Shown here piece after piece: positions 11,496 through 20,776 of a DNA stretch of 64,000 nucleotides. The stretch's first letter is position 1. Every line of letters begins with the position of its first letter. The stretch is from contig NZ_LGHZ01000008.1 in NCBI RefSeq assembly GCF_001266615.1, positions 1-64,000 on the forward strand. Reading direction: 5' to 3'. The position numbers and the translations under genes are program-made. The notes beneath the pieces are model-generated. The model saw only the letters and a program-made list of their open reading frames with translations. It had not been told where the DNA came from and searched no databases. The stretch comes from Kluyvera genomosp. 1 (lineage in GTDB: Bacteria > Pseudomonadota > Gammaproteobacteria > Enterobacterales > Enterobacteriaceae).

Positions 11496-13001
11496 ATGCA
11501 GTATGCTTCAACCCACGTAGAAACCCAGCAGGGAAGGTTATCGGGCATTGTCGATGGGGATGTTCACCTGTGGCGCGGAATTCCTTTTGCCGCGCCGCCG
11601 GTCGGCTCATTACGCTGGCGTGCGCCGCAGCCGGTAATGCCGTGGACCGGTATTCGCCCGGCCGACCGCTTTTCCGCTTCAAGCTGGCAAAGCAGTGAAT
11701 ACTGCGTGGCGCTGGGCGGCGGCGATCCTGGCCGTTTTTCCGAAGATTGCCTTTATCTTAACGTCTGGTCGCCAGCCAGGCGCGACACGAACCTTCCGGT
11801 CATGGTGTGGCTTCACGGTGGCGGTTACGCTATCGGCGCAGGCGGCCTGCCACCTTATGACGGTAAAGCACTGGCGCAACGCGGCGCGGTGGTGGTGACA
11901 GTCAACTACCGTCTGGGGCATTTGGGCTTTTTTGCTCATCCGGCGCTGGAAAGCGAAGACGGTGAGCGGTTGTACAACTTTGGCTTAATGGATCAAATCG
12001 CCGCGCTTAAGTGGGTACAGGAGAATATTGCCGCCTTTGGCGGGAATCGCGACAACGTCACATTGTTTGGTGAGTCCGCTGGCGCGCGCAGCGTCATGTC
12101 ATTGATGGTCTCACCGAAAGCGGGTGGGCTTTTCCACAAAGCGGTCATCCAAAGCAGCTATACGCTACCCGACCTCCCACGAGAGACAGCACTGGCACGC
12201 GGTCAGCGGCTGACTGAATATCTTAATCTTCCCAATGCCTCTGCGGATAGCTTGCGAGAGCTGCCGGCAGACGTGTTCTGGTCGCTTGAACCACCCCATA
12301 ACATCGGCCCGGTTCCCATCGTGGGGGATGTGGTGTTGCCGCAGCCCATGCTCGATCTCTTTTTTGCCGGAAAACAGCACGCCATGCCGGTGCTGGTGGG
12401 TTCTAATAGCGATGAAGCCAGCGTGATGCCGGTATTTGGCATTGATCTTGCCGGACAGATTAAAAAGCTGCGCCGGGAAAGACGTTTGGGTCTGGGCCTG
12501 ATTAAGCTTCTCTATCCGGGCGTAAAAGGTGATGAGGAGCTGGGGCGACAGGTTTGCCGCGATATGGCATTTACCACTCTTGGCTATGTGGTGATGCAGG
12601 CACAACAGCGGGTTAATCAACCTTGCTGGCGCTATTGGTTTGATTATGTGGCTGAAGCCGAACACCAGACCTACCTTCACGGTGCCTGGCATGGAAATGA
12701 AGTGCCTTACGTGTTTGATACTCTCGGACAAATCACGCCGTCTTGTGATTATGCCACCGAGGGCGATCTCGCATTTGCGGCGCAGGTTGCTGATTACTGG
12801 GTGGGCTTTGCCCGTGATGCTAGCGCTAGCCATACCGTGCTGACGGGGCCGGTGCGCTGGCCTGCTGCGGTCCGTGGCCGGGATCGCTTATTGCGCATGG
12901 GGCTTAACAAGCAGGCAGGATTCCACGTGGAGAACCGTTTTATGCGTGCGCGAATGGCGCTCTTTAAACGCGTAATGAAACACCATGTGAATCTGGATTA
13001 G
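11496..13001 (+). CDS. Type-B carboxylesterase/lipase
   Basis: A 501-residue alpha/beta-hydrolase of the carboxylesterase (PnbA-like) family. The nucleophile elbow FGESAGA places the catalytic Ser at residue 194. The oxyanion HGGG motif (VWLHGGGYAIGAGG) lies near 106-118, and SEDCLYLNVWSP is the type-B signature. The acidic member probably lies in GSNSDEAS and the catalytic His in GAWHGNEVPYVF. There is no signal peptide, so it is cytosolic. It sits between ydcJ and opgD, which are adjacent in E. coli, so it looks like an insertion. Natural substrate unknown. Confidence 0.9.
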   Translation: MQYASTHVETQQGRLSGIVDGDVHLWRGIPFAAPPVGSLRWRAPQPVMPWTGIRPADRFSASSWQSSEYCVALGGGDPGRFSEDCLYLNVWSPARRDTNLPVMVWLHGGGYAIGAGGLPPYDGKALAQRGAVVVTVNYRLGHLGFFAHPALESEDGERLYNFGLMDQIAALKWVQENIAAFGGNRDNVTLFGESAGARSVMSLMVSPKAGGLFHKAVIQSSYTLPDLPRETALARGQRLTEYLNLPNASADSLRELPADVFWSLEPPHNIGPVPIVGDVVLPQPMLDLFFAGKQHAMPVLVGSNSDEASVMPVFGIDLAGQIKKLRRERRLGLGLIKLLYPGVKGDEELGRQVCRDMAFTTLGYVVMQAQQRVNQPCWRYWFDYVAEAEHQTYLHGAWHGNEVPYVFDTLGQITPSCDYATEGDLAFAAQVADYWVGFARDASASHTVLTGPVRWPAAVRGRDRLLRMGLNKQAGFHVENRFMRARMALFKRVMKHHVNLD

Positions 13002-13114
13002 CAGATTTTGTTCGCTGACCAATTGGATTATCAGTCAATTTTGTCTAGAGTGAGCGGTTCTGACGCCGTTTTTATTTTGCAGCATTCCGACTTTAAAAGG
13101 ACGCTTTGCCAGGC

Positions 13115-14770
13115 ATGAATCGCAGACACTTTCTCAAATCTTCAATGGCTGTTGCCGCCGTGTGCGGTACCTCCGGTTTTGCATCGCTTTTCTCCCAGGC
13201 CGCGCTGGCCCAGGAGTCCGATATCGCCGACGGCCAGACGCGTCGTTTTGATTTCAACGTCCTGCAATCTATGGCGCACGATCTGTCGCGCCAGCCGTGG
13301 AGCGGTGCGCCGCGCGCGCTGCCGGATACGCTGGCAAACCTGACGCCGCAGGCCTACAACAGCATTCAGTACGATGCTTCGCAGTCGCTTTGGAATAACG
13401 TTAAAGAGCGCCAGCTCGACGTGCAATTCTTCCACGTTGGCATGGGTTTCCGTCGCCGCGTGCGGATGTTCTCACTCGATCCGGCTAACCAGCAGGCGCG
13501 CGAAATTCACTTCCGCCCTGAACTGTTCCAATACAACGACGCGGGTGTGGACACAAAACAGCTGGAAGGCCAGACCGATCTGGGCTTTGCCGGTTTCCGC
13601 GTCTTTAAAGCGCCGGAACTGGCGCGTCGTGACATCGTCTCCTTCCTCGGTGCCAGCTATTTCCGCGCGGTGGACAGCACCTATCAGTACGGATTGTCGG
13701 CCCGTGGTTTAGCCATTGATACTTACACTGATAGCCTGGAAGAGTTCCCGGACTTCACCTCGTTTTGGTTTGAAACGGCAAAACCGGGCGCAACTACCTT
13801 TACTGTTTACGCGCTGCTCGATAGCGCCAGCGTCACCGGTGCCTACAAGTTCGTGGTGCACTGCGAGCAGGCGCAGGTGATTATGGATGTGGAAAACCAC
13901 ATCTATGCGCGTAAAGATATCAAGCAGTTGGGTATCGCGCCGATGACCAGTATGTTCAGCTGTGGCAACAACGAACGCCGCGTCTGCGATACGATTCATC
14001 CACAAATTCACGACTCCGATCGTCTGGCGATGTGGCTGGGCAACGGTGAGTGGATCTGTCGTCCGCTGAATAACCCGCAGAAGCTGCAGTTCAATGCCTA
14101 TCAGGATAAGAACCCGAAAGGATTTGGCCTGTTGCAGCTTGATCGCGATTTCACCCACTATCAGGATGTGATGGGCTGGTACAACAAACGCCCAAGCCTG
14201 TGGGTTGAGCCGCGCAATCATTGGGGTAAAGGGGCCGTCAGCCTGATGGAGATCCCAACCACCGGTGAGACGCTGGATAACATTGTCTGCTTCTGGCAGC
14301 CAGAAAAACCGATGAAAGCCGGCGATACCATGGACTTCAGCTACCGCCTGTACTGGAGCGCGATGCCGCCAATCCGCTCTCCGCTGGCGCGCGTGCTGGC
14401 GACCCGTACCGGCATGGGCAGTTTCCCTGAGGGTTGGGCGCCGGGCGAGCACTATCCGGACAAATGGTCCCGACGTTTCGCCATTGATTTCGTCGGCGGC
14501 GATCTGAAAGCGGCTGCACCGAAAGGTATTGAGCCGGTGATTACGCTCTCCAGCGGTGAAGCGAAACAGATTGAGATCCTCTACGTCGAGCCGTTCGACG
14601 GCTATCGTATTCTGTTCGACTGGTATCCAACCTCGGATTCGACTGACCCGGTCGATATGCGCCTGTTCCTGCGTTGTCAGGGCGATGCAATCAGTGAAAC
14701 CTGGCTGTATCAGTATTTCCCACCCGCGCCGGACAAGCGTCAATACGTTGACGACCGAATTATGAAGTAA
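13115..14770 (+). CDS. opgD: Glucans biosynthesis protein D (OpgD/MdoD)
   Basis: A 551-residue periplasmic protein, the same length as E. coli OpgD, required for proper osmoregulated periplasmic glucan backbone structure. It is exported by Tat: RRHFLKSS followed by a hydrophobic stretch and an ALA-type cleavage site near residue 32. The MdoG/OpgD domain fills the rest, with conserved runs such as GLGFAGF-type loops and [19 protein letters not shown] at the end. An earlier TTG at 13106 is in frame, but ATG 13115 after AAAAGGA gives the usual N-terminus. The short ydcH gene that follows opgD in E. coli is missing here. Confidence 0.96.
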   Translation: MNRRHFLKSSMAVAAVCGTSGFASLFSQAALAQESDIADGQTRRFDFNVLQSMAHDLSRQPWSGAPRALPDTLANLTPQAYNSIQYDASQSLWNNVKERQLDVQFFHVGMGFRRRVRMFSLDPANQQAREIHFRPELFQYNDAGVDTKQLEGQTDLGFAGFRVFKAPELARRDIVSFLGASYFRAVDSTYQYGLSARGLAIDTYTDSLEEFPDFTSFWFETAKPGATTFTVYALLDSASVTGAYKFVVHCEQAQVIMDVENHIYARKDIKQLGIAPMTSMFSCGNNERRVCDTIHPQIHDSDRLAMWLGNGEWICRPLNNPQKLQFNAYQDKNPKGFGLLQLDRDFTHYQDVMGWYNKRPSLWVEPRNHWGKGAVSLMEIPTTGETLDNIVCFWQPEKPMKAGDTMDFSYRLYWSAMPPIRSPLARVLATRTGMGSFPEGWAPGEHYPDKWSRRFAIDFVGGDLKAAAPKGIEPVITLSSGEAKQIEILYVEPFDGYRILFDWYPTSDSTDPVDMRLFLRCQGDAISETWLYQYFPPAPDKRQYVDDRIMK

Positions 14771-14779
14771 TGCCTCGAC

Positions 14780-14814
14780 AGCCCGGCTGCACAATGCGAT
14801 GCCGGGCTTTTTTA
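14780..14814 (+). terminator. opgD intrinsic terminator
   Basis: An 8-bp stem AGCCCGGC / GCCGGGCT is followed by six T residues, ten bases after the opgD stop. Strong terminator. Confidence 0.9.
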
Positions 14815-14834
14815 TCCGAACGGAATGCCCGCAT

Positions 14835-15386
14835 ATGACGCCCATAGAAACCATTACTGCCAGTGAAACACTGACGCTCCAGGCCGTGAATGAAAGCCAT
14901 ATTCCCGCGTTGCATCAAATGGTGCTGGCGAACAAAGCCTGGCTTCAGCAGACGTTAAACTGGCCGCAGTTTGTGAAAAGCGAGCAGGATACCCGCCAGA
15001 ACGTGCAGGGCAACATGATGTTGCATCAGCGCGGCATCGCCAAAATGTTCCTTATTTTTAATGATGCGACGATGGTCGGCGTGCTCTCGTTTAACCAGAT
15101 AGAACCGTCGAATAAGACCGGTTACATCGGTTACTGGCTGGATGAACATGCGCAGGGTAAGGGACTTTTATCGGCGGCGCTGCAGGCGTTTATGAATTAT
15201 TACGTTGAAAGCGGTGAGATTCGTCGCTTTGTGATTAAGTGTCGGGTAGACAATCTGCGCAGTAATCAGGTCGCGCTGCGTAACGGTTTTACCCTGGAAG
15301 GCTGTTTACGGCAGGCCGAATTCCTCAATGACGTGTTTTACGATCAGAATATCTACGCCCGAATTATCGATAAATCGGCGTCATAG
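14835..15386 (+). CDS. rimL: Ribosomal protein L7/L12 serine N-acetyltransferase RimL
   Basis: A 183-residue GNAT-family acetyltransferase that acetylates the N-terminal Ser of L12, converting it to L7. The GNAT acetyl-CoA loop is in GYWLDEHAQGKGLLSAALQA, and the closing strand YARIID matches E. coli RimL. The frame is open from 14799, but ATG 14835 gives the family N-terminus (MTPIETITASETLTL). Its end overlaps the convergent ydcK by six bases, so transcription of the two may collide. Confidence 0.93.
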   Translation: MTPIETITASETLTLQAVNESHIPALHQMVLANKAWLQQTLNWPQFVKSEQDTRQNVQGNMMLHQRGIAKMFLIFNDATMVGVLSFNQIEPSNKTGYIGYWLDEHAQGKGLLSAALQAFMNYYVESGEIRRFVIKCRVDNLRSNQVALRNGFTLEGCLRQAEFLNDVFYDQNIYARIIDKSAS

Positions 15387-16361
15387 CGTGCCGAATAACG
15401 GCGTGCGGATAATGCGCTGCGTACCGGTTAATGATTTACGTCCCCGCAGATGAATGGCATCTCCCGGCAGCGCTTCCACCACCACGCTGTCGGTTAAATC
15501 GATATGATGCTCCAGAAGGACATCGCCCATCACCTGAACGTCACCCTGAATCAGCACATGATCGTCGAGCAGAATAGGACCGCCGCGTAATCTTGCGTTA
15601 CCACCAACCAGCACATGATGTTTCAGTACGCAGTTACCCTCGATAAGCGCATTCTCGGCAACCTGAGCGCTGTAGCGCAGGGTGGGGATCTCATCGTCAC
15701 CGTACCCAGCAATAATATGTGCATGGCCGTAAACCTTCGCACAGTCGCAGACCCAGATATTGTTCTCCTCATTGCCTTCAAGCCGTGCGTGGTCATAAAT
15801 TTCTGCACGGTGTTCGACAAACACGTAGTTAAGCCACGCATTGCCGTAGATTTGCGCCTGATGCACCACCCGGCAGTGGCTAAGGCGAGCACTATCAAAA
15901 ATTTGCAGCTCCCGGTCCTGTTCGGCGGTTAACCCCTTGGCGCCAATGATTTGGCTTCGTTCGCCAATCCGCGCGTGACCGAATAGATGACAGGTGCCAT
16001 GCACCTGAGATGTCTGTACTGTAACGTGGCCGCTCAGGCGCGCCTGATGGCTTATGTGGCTGCAATCCACCCATGCGTTATCGCTGATTACTGCTTGATG
16101 GCTGATTTCACAATGCCCGGTTACTCGCGCATGACCATCGACTCGTGCCTCGGCGTAGACCACGCTGTTTTCATCGTAGATCCAGCAATCGCCGTCCTGA
16201 CTGAGTCCTTGTTCATCCTCCAGCCATCCACCGCGTGCACCAGCGGTGACGTCGGCAAAATTACGCAGGGCGATAAGCTGCCGCACAGTGCGAGTCTCTT
16301 TCGCGCCGGGGGCTCCAATCTGCACGCTGCGGGTTTCTTCGCTAAGACGGAATTTATTCAT
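15381..16361 (-). CDS. ydcK: YdcK, left-handed beta-helix acyltransferase-like protein
   Basis: A 326-residue protein the same size as E. coli YdcK. A short N-terminal domain is followed by many hexapeptide-type turns (for example HARVTGHCEISHQAVISDNA and GHAHIIAGYGDDEIPTLRYS) that predict a long parallel beta-helix. Such helices occur in transferases, but no activity is known for YdcK. Convergent with rimL, as in E. coli. Its ATG is about 110 bases from the divergent LysE-family gene. Confidence 0.92.
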   Translation of the reverse strand: MNKFRLSEETRSVQIGAPGAKETRTVRQLIALRNFADVTAGARGGWLEDEQGLSQDGDCWIYDENSVVYAEARVDGHARVTGHCEISHQAVISDNAWVDCSHISHQARLSGHVTVQTSQVHGTCHLFGHARIGERSQIIGAKGLTAEQDRELQIFDSARLSHCRVVHQAQIYGNAWLNYVFVEHRAEIYDHARLEGNEENNIWVCDCAKVYGHAHIIAGYGDDEIPTLRYSAQVAENALIEGNCVLKHHVLVGGNARLRGGPILLDDHVLIQGDVQVMGDVLLEHHIDLTDSVVVEALPGDAIHLRGRKSLTGTQRIIRTPLFGTL

Positions 16362-16471
16362 GATACCCCCGGAAAAATGCCTCTTTTAACTGTAGCAAAA
16401 CCTGAACGAAAGCCGCGTTTATGCGGTATAACATGAGGTTCTTACAATAATAAACAGCAGGGGTGAACAGG

Positions 16472-17098
16472 GTGATTTCGAGTCTTATTGCCATAGCCGC
16501 AGTATTAATCATGGGCGTCATGAGTCCGGGGCCAAGCTTTATCTACGTGGCGCGAACCGCCGTAGTGCACTCACGACTGCATGGTTTAATGACAGCACTG
16601 GGAACCGGTGTTGGGGCGTCACTGTTTTCCATTATGGCGATGCTCGGACTGCAAAAAGTCCTCAATGCGGTACCGGAGCTATTTATGGGCCTGAAAATCG
16701 CAGGGGGTGCCTATCTCATCTGGATGGGAATCAAAATTTTCCGTGGTGCTCGGCAACCAATGGCAATTGCCCTCGGCGGCGAAAAATCAGACATGTCGCT
16801 TTGGAGCGCATTTCGCAATGGGCTTTTGACTCAGTTGAGCAACCCGAAAACGGCGATCGTTTTCGCCTCTATCTTTACCGCGCTGCTGCCGAGTCATATT
16901 CCAGTGGCCTTCTACTATATTGTACCGGTGATGAGCTTTGTGATTGATGCTGGCTGGTACTCGCTGGTGGCGTTTTTGCTGTCGGCGGAAAGGCCGCGCC
17001 GGGTTTATCTGCGTATCAAAGGCGCGGTGGATCGTACGTCGGCGACCATTCTGGGCATTCTTGGATGCAAGCTTATCTTTACCTCGTTTTCTCGCTAG
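16472..17098 (+). CDS. LysE/RhtB family amino-acid exporter
   Basis: A 208-residue inner-membrane protein with about six membrane segments. The family hallmark near the N-terminus is GVMSPGPSFIYVARTA, followed by GLKIAGGAYLIWMGIKIF and QLSNPKTAIVFASIFTALLP. It probably exports an amino acid or derivative; substrate unknown. Two in-frame GTG starts exist, 16463 and 16472. The second is favoured because AGGGG lies eight bases upstream. It lies between ydcK and tehA, which are neighbours in E. coli. Confidence 0.88.
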   Translation: MISSLIAIAAVLIMGVMSPGPSFIYVARTAVVHSRLHGLMTALGTGVGASLFSIMAMLGLQKVLNAVPELFMGLKIAGGAYLIWMGIKIFRGARQPMAIALGGEKSDMSLWSAFRNGLLTQLSNPKTAIVFASIFTALLPSHIPVAFYYIVPVMSFVIDAGWYSLVAFLLSAERPRRVYLRIKGAVDRTSATILGILGCKLIFTSFSR

Positions 17099-17157
17099 CG
17101 TCACCAGAAAGAATCATTTAAAATGCAACTTAAACAATATTTGAATTAATAAACTAA

Positions 17158-18159
17158 ATGCATAATGAAAACGATGAAGCCCGGGTGTTGCATCTTCCCG
17201 CAGGCTATTTTGGCATGGTTCTGGGCACCATCGGCATGGGCTTTGCCTGGCGTTATGCCAGCACGATCATGCCGGTGAGTCGTGCGATTGGTGATGGGTT
17301 AGTCATCCTGGCCATTGTGATGTGGTCTTTGCTCACGCTGTCGTTTGTGACCCGTGCGCTGCGTTTCCCATACAGTATCTGGCAGGAGATGAATCACCCG
17401 ATCGCCAGCAGCTTTGTCAGTCTGTTTCCTGCCACTACGATGCTGGTGTCGATTGGTGTCACGCCATGGTCGCGATCGCTGGCGCTCGCACTGTTCAGTG
17501 TCGGTGTTGCGCTACAGCTATGCTATGCCGCGTGGCAAACTGCCGGGCTTTGGCGTGGTGAACATCCGGCGGAGGCGACCACTCCCGGTCTCTATTTGCC
17601 AACCGTCGCTAACAACTTTATTAGTGCGATGGCCTGCGGAGCGTTGGGTTTCAATGATGCCGGGCTGGTATTTCTGGGGGCGGGCGTCATCTCATGGCTG
17701 ACGCTGGAGCCGGCAATCGTGCAGCGTTTGCGCAGCGGCGGTACGTTGTCTGTGCCGCTGCGAACCTCGCTGGGTATTCAGCTTGCTCCGGCGTTAGTGG
17801 CTTGTAATGCCTGGCTTAGTGTAAATGGTGGCCATGCCGATGTTTTTGCCAAAATGCTGTTTGGTTATGGCCTGTTACAACTGCTGTTTATGCTACGACT
17901 GATGCCCTGGTATCTCCGTCAGGCTTTTAACGCCTCGTTCTGGAGCTTCTCGTTTGGTATTTCTGCGCTGGCTTCGACGGGCCTGCATCTTGGTCACGCC
18001 AGCGGCTCCGGATTTTTCCACAATCTCGCGCTACCGCTGTTTGTTTTCACCAATATCATCATTGGCCTGCTGCTGCTCAGAACGCTGATGTTACTTCTAC
18101 AAGGCAAACTTTTGACCCGCGTTGCCCCCTCAACGCTGATGAAACCGAAGGATGAATAA
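17158..18159 (+). CDS. tehA: Tellurite-resistance dicarboxylate/anion channel TehA
   Basis: A 333-residue ten-helix membrane protein of the TehA/SLAC1 family, slightly longer than the 330 of E. coli. Signature segments include [20 protein letters not shown] at the N-terminus, [17 protein letters not shown] and [19 protein letters not shown]. The family forms anion channels; overexpression with tehB gives tellurite resistance. The stop codon shares a base with the tehB start (TAATG), so the two are co-translated. Confidence 0.96.
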   Translation: MHNENDEARVLHLPAGYFGMVLGTIGMGFAWRYASTIMPVSRAIGDGLVILAIVMWSLLTLSFVTRALRFPYSIWQEMNHPIASSFVSLFPATTMLVSIGVTPWSRSLALALFSVGVALQLCYAAWQTAGLWRGEHPAEATTPGLYLPTVANNFISAMACGALGFNDAGLVFLGAGVISWLTLEPAIVQRLRSGGTLSVPLRTSLGIQLAPALVACNAWLSVNGGHADVFAKMLFGYGLLQLLFMLRLMPWYLRQAFNASFWSFSFGISALASTGLHLGHASGSGFFHNLALPLFVFTNIIIGLLLLRTLMLLLQGKLLTRVAPSTLMKPKDE

Positions 18160-18755
18160 TGACCATTCGTGATGAAAACTACTTCACCGACAAATACGGC
18201 CTGACCCGCACCCATTCTGACGTGGTGCATGCGGCAACCCTCGTTAAACCGGGCAAAACCCTTGATTTGGGCTGCGGCAATGGACGTAATAGTCTGTATC
18301 TCGCGGCTAACGGCTACGATGTTACCGCATGGGATAAAAACCCGATGAGCATCCAGAATCTGCTGTCGATCCGCGAGGCGGAGGGGTTGGAAAACCTTCA
18401 GGCGTCGGTTCAGGATCTCAATGCGATGAGTTTCGACGGTGAATATGATTTTATTCTCTCGACCGTGGTGATGATGTTCCTTGACGCCAAAACTATCCCC
18501 GGTTTGATTGCCAACATGCAGCGTTGTACCAAACCTGGCGGCTACAACTTGATTGTTGCGGCGATGGATACCGACGATTTCCCGTGCACCGTTGGGTTCC
18601 CCTTTGCCTTTAAGGCCGGCGAGCTGAAAAACTATTACGCAGGTTGGGAATTATTAAAATACAACGAAGACGTTGGCGAGTTGCACCGCACCGATGAAAA
18701 CGGTAATCGCATTAAATTACGTTTTGCCACGATGCTGGCGCGCAAACAATCATAA
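18159..18755 (+). CDS. tehB: Tellurite methyltransferase TehB
   Basis: A 198-residue SAM-dependent methyltransferase. SAM motif I is [15 protein letters not shown] at about residues 33-47, followed by an acidic strand (VTAWDKN). TehB methylates tellurite and related oxyanions, detoxifying them. Length and sequence match E. coli TehB (197). Translationally coupled to tehA by TAATG. Confidence 0.96.
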   Translation: MTIRDENYFTDKYGLTRTHSDVVHAATLVKPGKTLDLGCGNGRNSLYLAANGYDVTAWDKNPMSIQNLLSIREAEGLENLQASVQDLNAMSFDGEYDFILSTVVMMFLDAKTIPGLIANMQRCTKPGGYNLIVAAMDTDDFPCTVGFPFAFKAGELKNYYAGWELLKYNEDVGELHRTDENGNRIKLRFATMLARKQS

Positions 18756-18763
18756 TTGCCATT

Positions 18764-18791
18764 TATATGACGGGCGCAAGCCCGTTATATA
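18764..18791 (+). terminator. Stem-loop after tehB
   Basis: A 12-bp stem TATATGACGGGC / GCCCGTTATATA (one G-T pair) with a GCAA tetraloop starts nine bases after the tehB stop. The AT-rich outer stem substitutes for a T-run; likely terminator of tehAB. Confidence 0.7.
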
Positions 18792-18912
18792 ATGAATAGA
18801 TATTGATAACAATTAATAAATATTGAGATCGATCTCCATTTTTGCCACAACAAATAGTCAATTCCTTTGCTATAACTTACTGGCATCTGTGCATTTTTCA
18901 GGGATCATTCTC

Positions 18913-19581
18913 ATGCGTACTCAAGCATTTTTTAAAGTAGCGGCCCTTGTGGGCGTTATGGTTTTGGCTGGCTGTGCTTCAAAAACGACAACGCCTGAAC
19001 AATATTCAGGCTTTTTAAAAGATTACTCTGGCCTAAAAGAAACAACCTCAGCATCAGGAAAAACGGAACTGCGTTGGATTTCTCCTGATTATAAATCGAG
19101 TAACTATACCAATATCGTCTACAACCCTGTGACGTATTACCCCGTACCTAAACCGACCACTCAGGTAGGGCAAAAGGCGCTGGCAGACATTCTCACCTAC
19201 ACCAACACCGAACTGAAGAAAGCGCTCAGCGAACGCAAACCGTTAGCGACGACGGCTGGCCCGCATAGCTTGATTTTCCGTGGTGCCATTACGGCGGTCG
19301 ACTCCAGCAAGGAAGGGTTGCAGTTCTACGAAGTGATTCCAATTGCGATGGTGGTGGCGGGGACAGAAGCTGCTACCGGTCATCGGACGATGAATACGAA
19401 CCTTTATTTTGAAGGGGAAGTGATCGACGCTACGACCAACAAACCGGTTATTAAGGTTGTGCGTAAAGGAGAAGGTAAAAACCTGGCCAACTCGGATACC
19501 CAGCTAACACTGGATACGTTGAAAAAAGTGATCGACGACATGGCAGTTGACGCCGTGAAGTTCGACCCTAATCAAAAATAA
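18913..19581 (+). CDS. ydcL: YdcL, DUF3313 lipoprotein
   Basis: A 222-residue predicted outer-membrane lipoprotein of the DUF3313 family, the same length and position as E. coli YdcL. The signal peptide ends in the lipobox LAGC, with the acylated Cys at about residue 19. The mature part carries the family runs NPVTYYPVPKPTTQVGQKAL and GHRTMNTNLYFEGEVIDATT. The frame is open from 18823, but ATG 18913 is required for a proper signal peptide. Function unknown. Confidence 0.93.
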   Translation: MRTQAFFKVAALVGVMVLAGCASKTTTPEQYSGFLKDYSGLKETTSASGKTELRWISPDYKSSNYTNIVYNPVTYYPVPKPTTQVGQKALADILTYTNTELKKALSERKPLATTAGPHSLIFRGAITAVDSSKEGLQFYEVIPIAMVVAGTEAATGHRTMNTNLYFEGEVIDATTNKPVIKVVRKGEGKNLANSDTQLTLDTLKKVIDDMAVDAVKFDPNQK

Positions 19582-19601
19582 CTCCCCATTTATTGAATTG
19601 C

Positions 19602-19632
19602 AAAGGGCGGCAGAAGATGCCGCCCTTTATTT
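19602..19632 (+). terminator. ydcL terminator
   Basis: A 10-bp stem AAAGGGCGGC / GCCGCCCTTT is followed by ATTTATT. Good intrinsic terminator. Confidence 0.88.
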
Positions 19633-19697
19633 ATTCAGCTTCGGTAACAATCATTCGCCGATAATTAAGCGAATGATTAACGCAAACGAAAAGACAT

Positions 19698-20597
19698 TTA
19701 CGCGCGACTGGCGAAAGGCATACGCCAGACCTGCGGTTTAGCAAACATCACCAGATTCCCCAGCAGAATCAAGACCAGGCCGATAATGGCATTGGCGTGC
19801 CACTGGTATCCCTCATACAGAGTCGACAGCGTTAGCGCGACCAGCGGGAACAGCAGTGTGCTGTAGGCGGCGTTGCTGGCACCAATTCGCCCGACGAGGG
19901 TAAAGTACACGCCAAAAGCGATGACCGAACCAAAGATAGCCAGATACAACAGTGCGCCGACATAGCTCACCGTCCACTGGATAGCGAAGCTATCGCCGCG
20001 CAGCAGGGCGATAATGCCAATAATGGCGGTTCCGTAAAGCATCGCCCAGGTATTGGTGGTCAGCGTCTCTAGCCCACGCCTCTGGTGGCGCAGGCTGAGC
20101 ATATTGCCCAGAGAAAAACCGTAGGTTCCCAATGCGCTCAGCAAAATCCCGGCCAGCAGGGTGCTGCTCATACCCACGGCGCGTAGATCTTGCCAGAACA
20201 ACGTAATAATTCCTGCCAACCCTAAAAATGCGGCGAAATAGAAACGCTTGGGTGGCGTCTGGCGATAAAACAGGAAGCTATTGATGGCGTTAAACAGCAC
20301 CGCCATTGAGAAAATGACCGATTCCAGCCCGGTATTAATCCATTTTGCGGCGGTATAAAAACACAAGAAGTTAAAACCGAATACGCAGCAGCCTTGGAGT
20401 ACGCAGAAGAGATGGTCGCGCAGCGTCAACGGGCGCAGACGACGCAGGCTCAGCAGGATGGTCAGCATGGTGACGCTAGCAATGGCGAAGCGCCAGAAAA
20501 TCGATACCGCTTCTGGCACCGGACCCTGTTGTAAAAAGATAGCAATCCAGGTGGTTCCCCAGATAACCACGACCAGAGCGTAAAGCAGCGCGTTCAT
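19698..20597 (-). CDS. EamA/DMT-family transporter
   Basis: A 299-residue inner-membrane protein with about ten helices in two EamA halves. The first starts MNALLYALVVVIWGTTWIAI; the second includes ALLYLAIFGSVIAFGVYFTL. These are drug/metabolite exporters; substrate unknown. The ATG at 20597 follows GAGAGGA on the minus strand and is preferred over the upstream in-frame ATG. It is divergent from an AraC-family gene. A 21-bp-phased direct repeat lies between them, so the transporter is a likely target of that regulator. The pair is inserted between ydcL and benE (ydcO) relative to E. coli. Confidence 0.9.
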   Translation of the reverse strand: MNALLYALVVVIWGTTWIAIFLQQGPVPEAVSIFWRFAIASVTMLTILLSLRRLRPLTLRDHLFCVLQGCCVFGFNFLCFYTAAKWINTGLESVIFSMAVLFNAINSFLFYRQTPPKRFYFAAFLGLAGIITLFWQDLRAVGMSSTLLAGILLSALGTYGFSLGNMLSLRHQRRGLETLTTNTWAMLYGTAIIGIIALLRGDSFAIQWTVSYVGALLYLAIFGSVIAFGVYFTLVGRIGASNAAYSTLLFPLVALTLSTLYEGYQWHANAIIGLVLILLGNLVMFAKPQVWRMPFASRA

Positions 20598-20655
20598 AAA
20601 TCCTCTCATCCCATGACAATATTGCATTTAGTCTGTCGCGACGTGACTACCGCCG

Positions 20656-20692
20656 CTTGCAGAAGGTTGCGAGCGACTTGCATATTCTTGCG
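20656..20692. promoter_or_regulatory. Direct-repeat operator between transporter and AraC gene
   Basis: CTTGCA-N5-TTGCG occurs twice, at 20656-20671 and 20677-20692, exactly 21 bases apart (two helical turns) in the same orientation. This is the classic form of an AraC-family binding site and it lies between the divergent transporter and regulator genes. Confidence 0.65.
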
Positions 20693-20776
20693 GTTTTTTA
20701 TCAGGCGTGATGCGCACAGTGCTGGAATCCCGGCGGCTCAAGCCCTAGACTGAGGAAATTGTTCTTTGTGGCTGAG

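Noticed and set aside
13709-14854. Long open frame (381 codons) on the minus strand opposite opgD
   Set aside because: It lies wholly antisense to a well-conserved gene, its composition follows the opgD codons and it has no recognisable domain or ribosome site.
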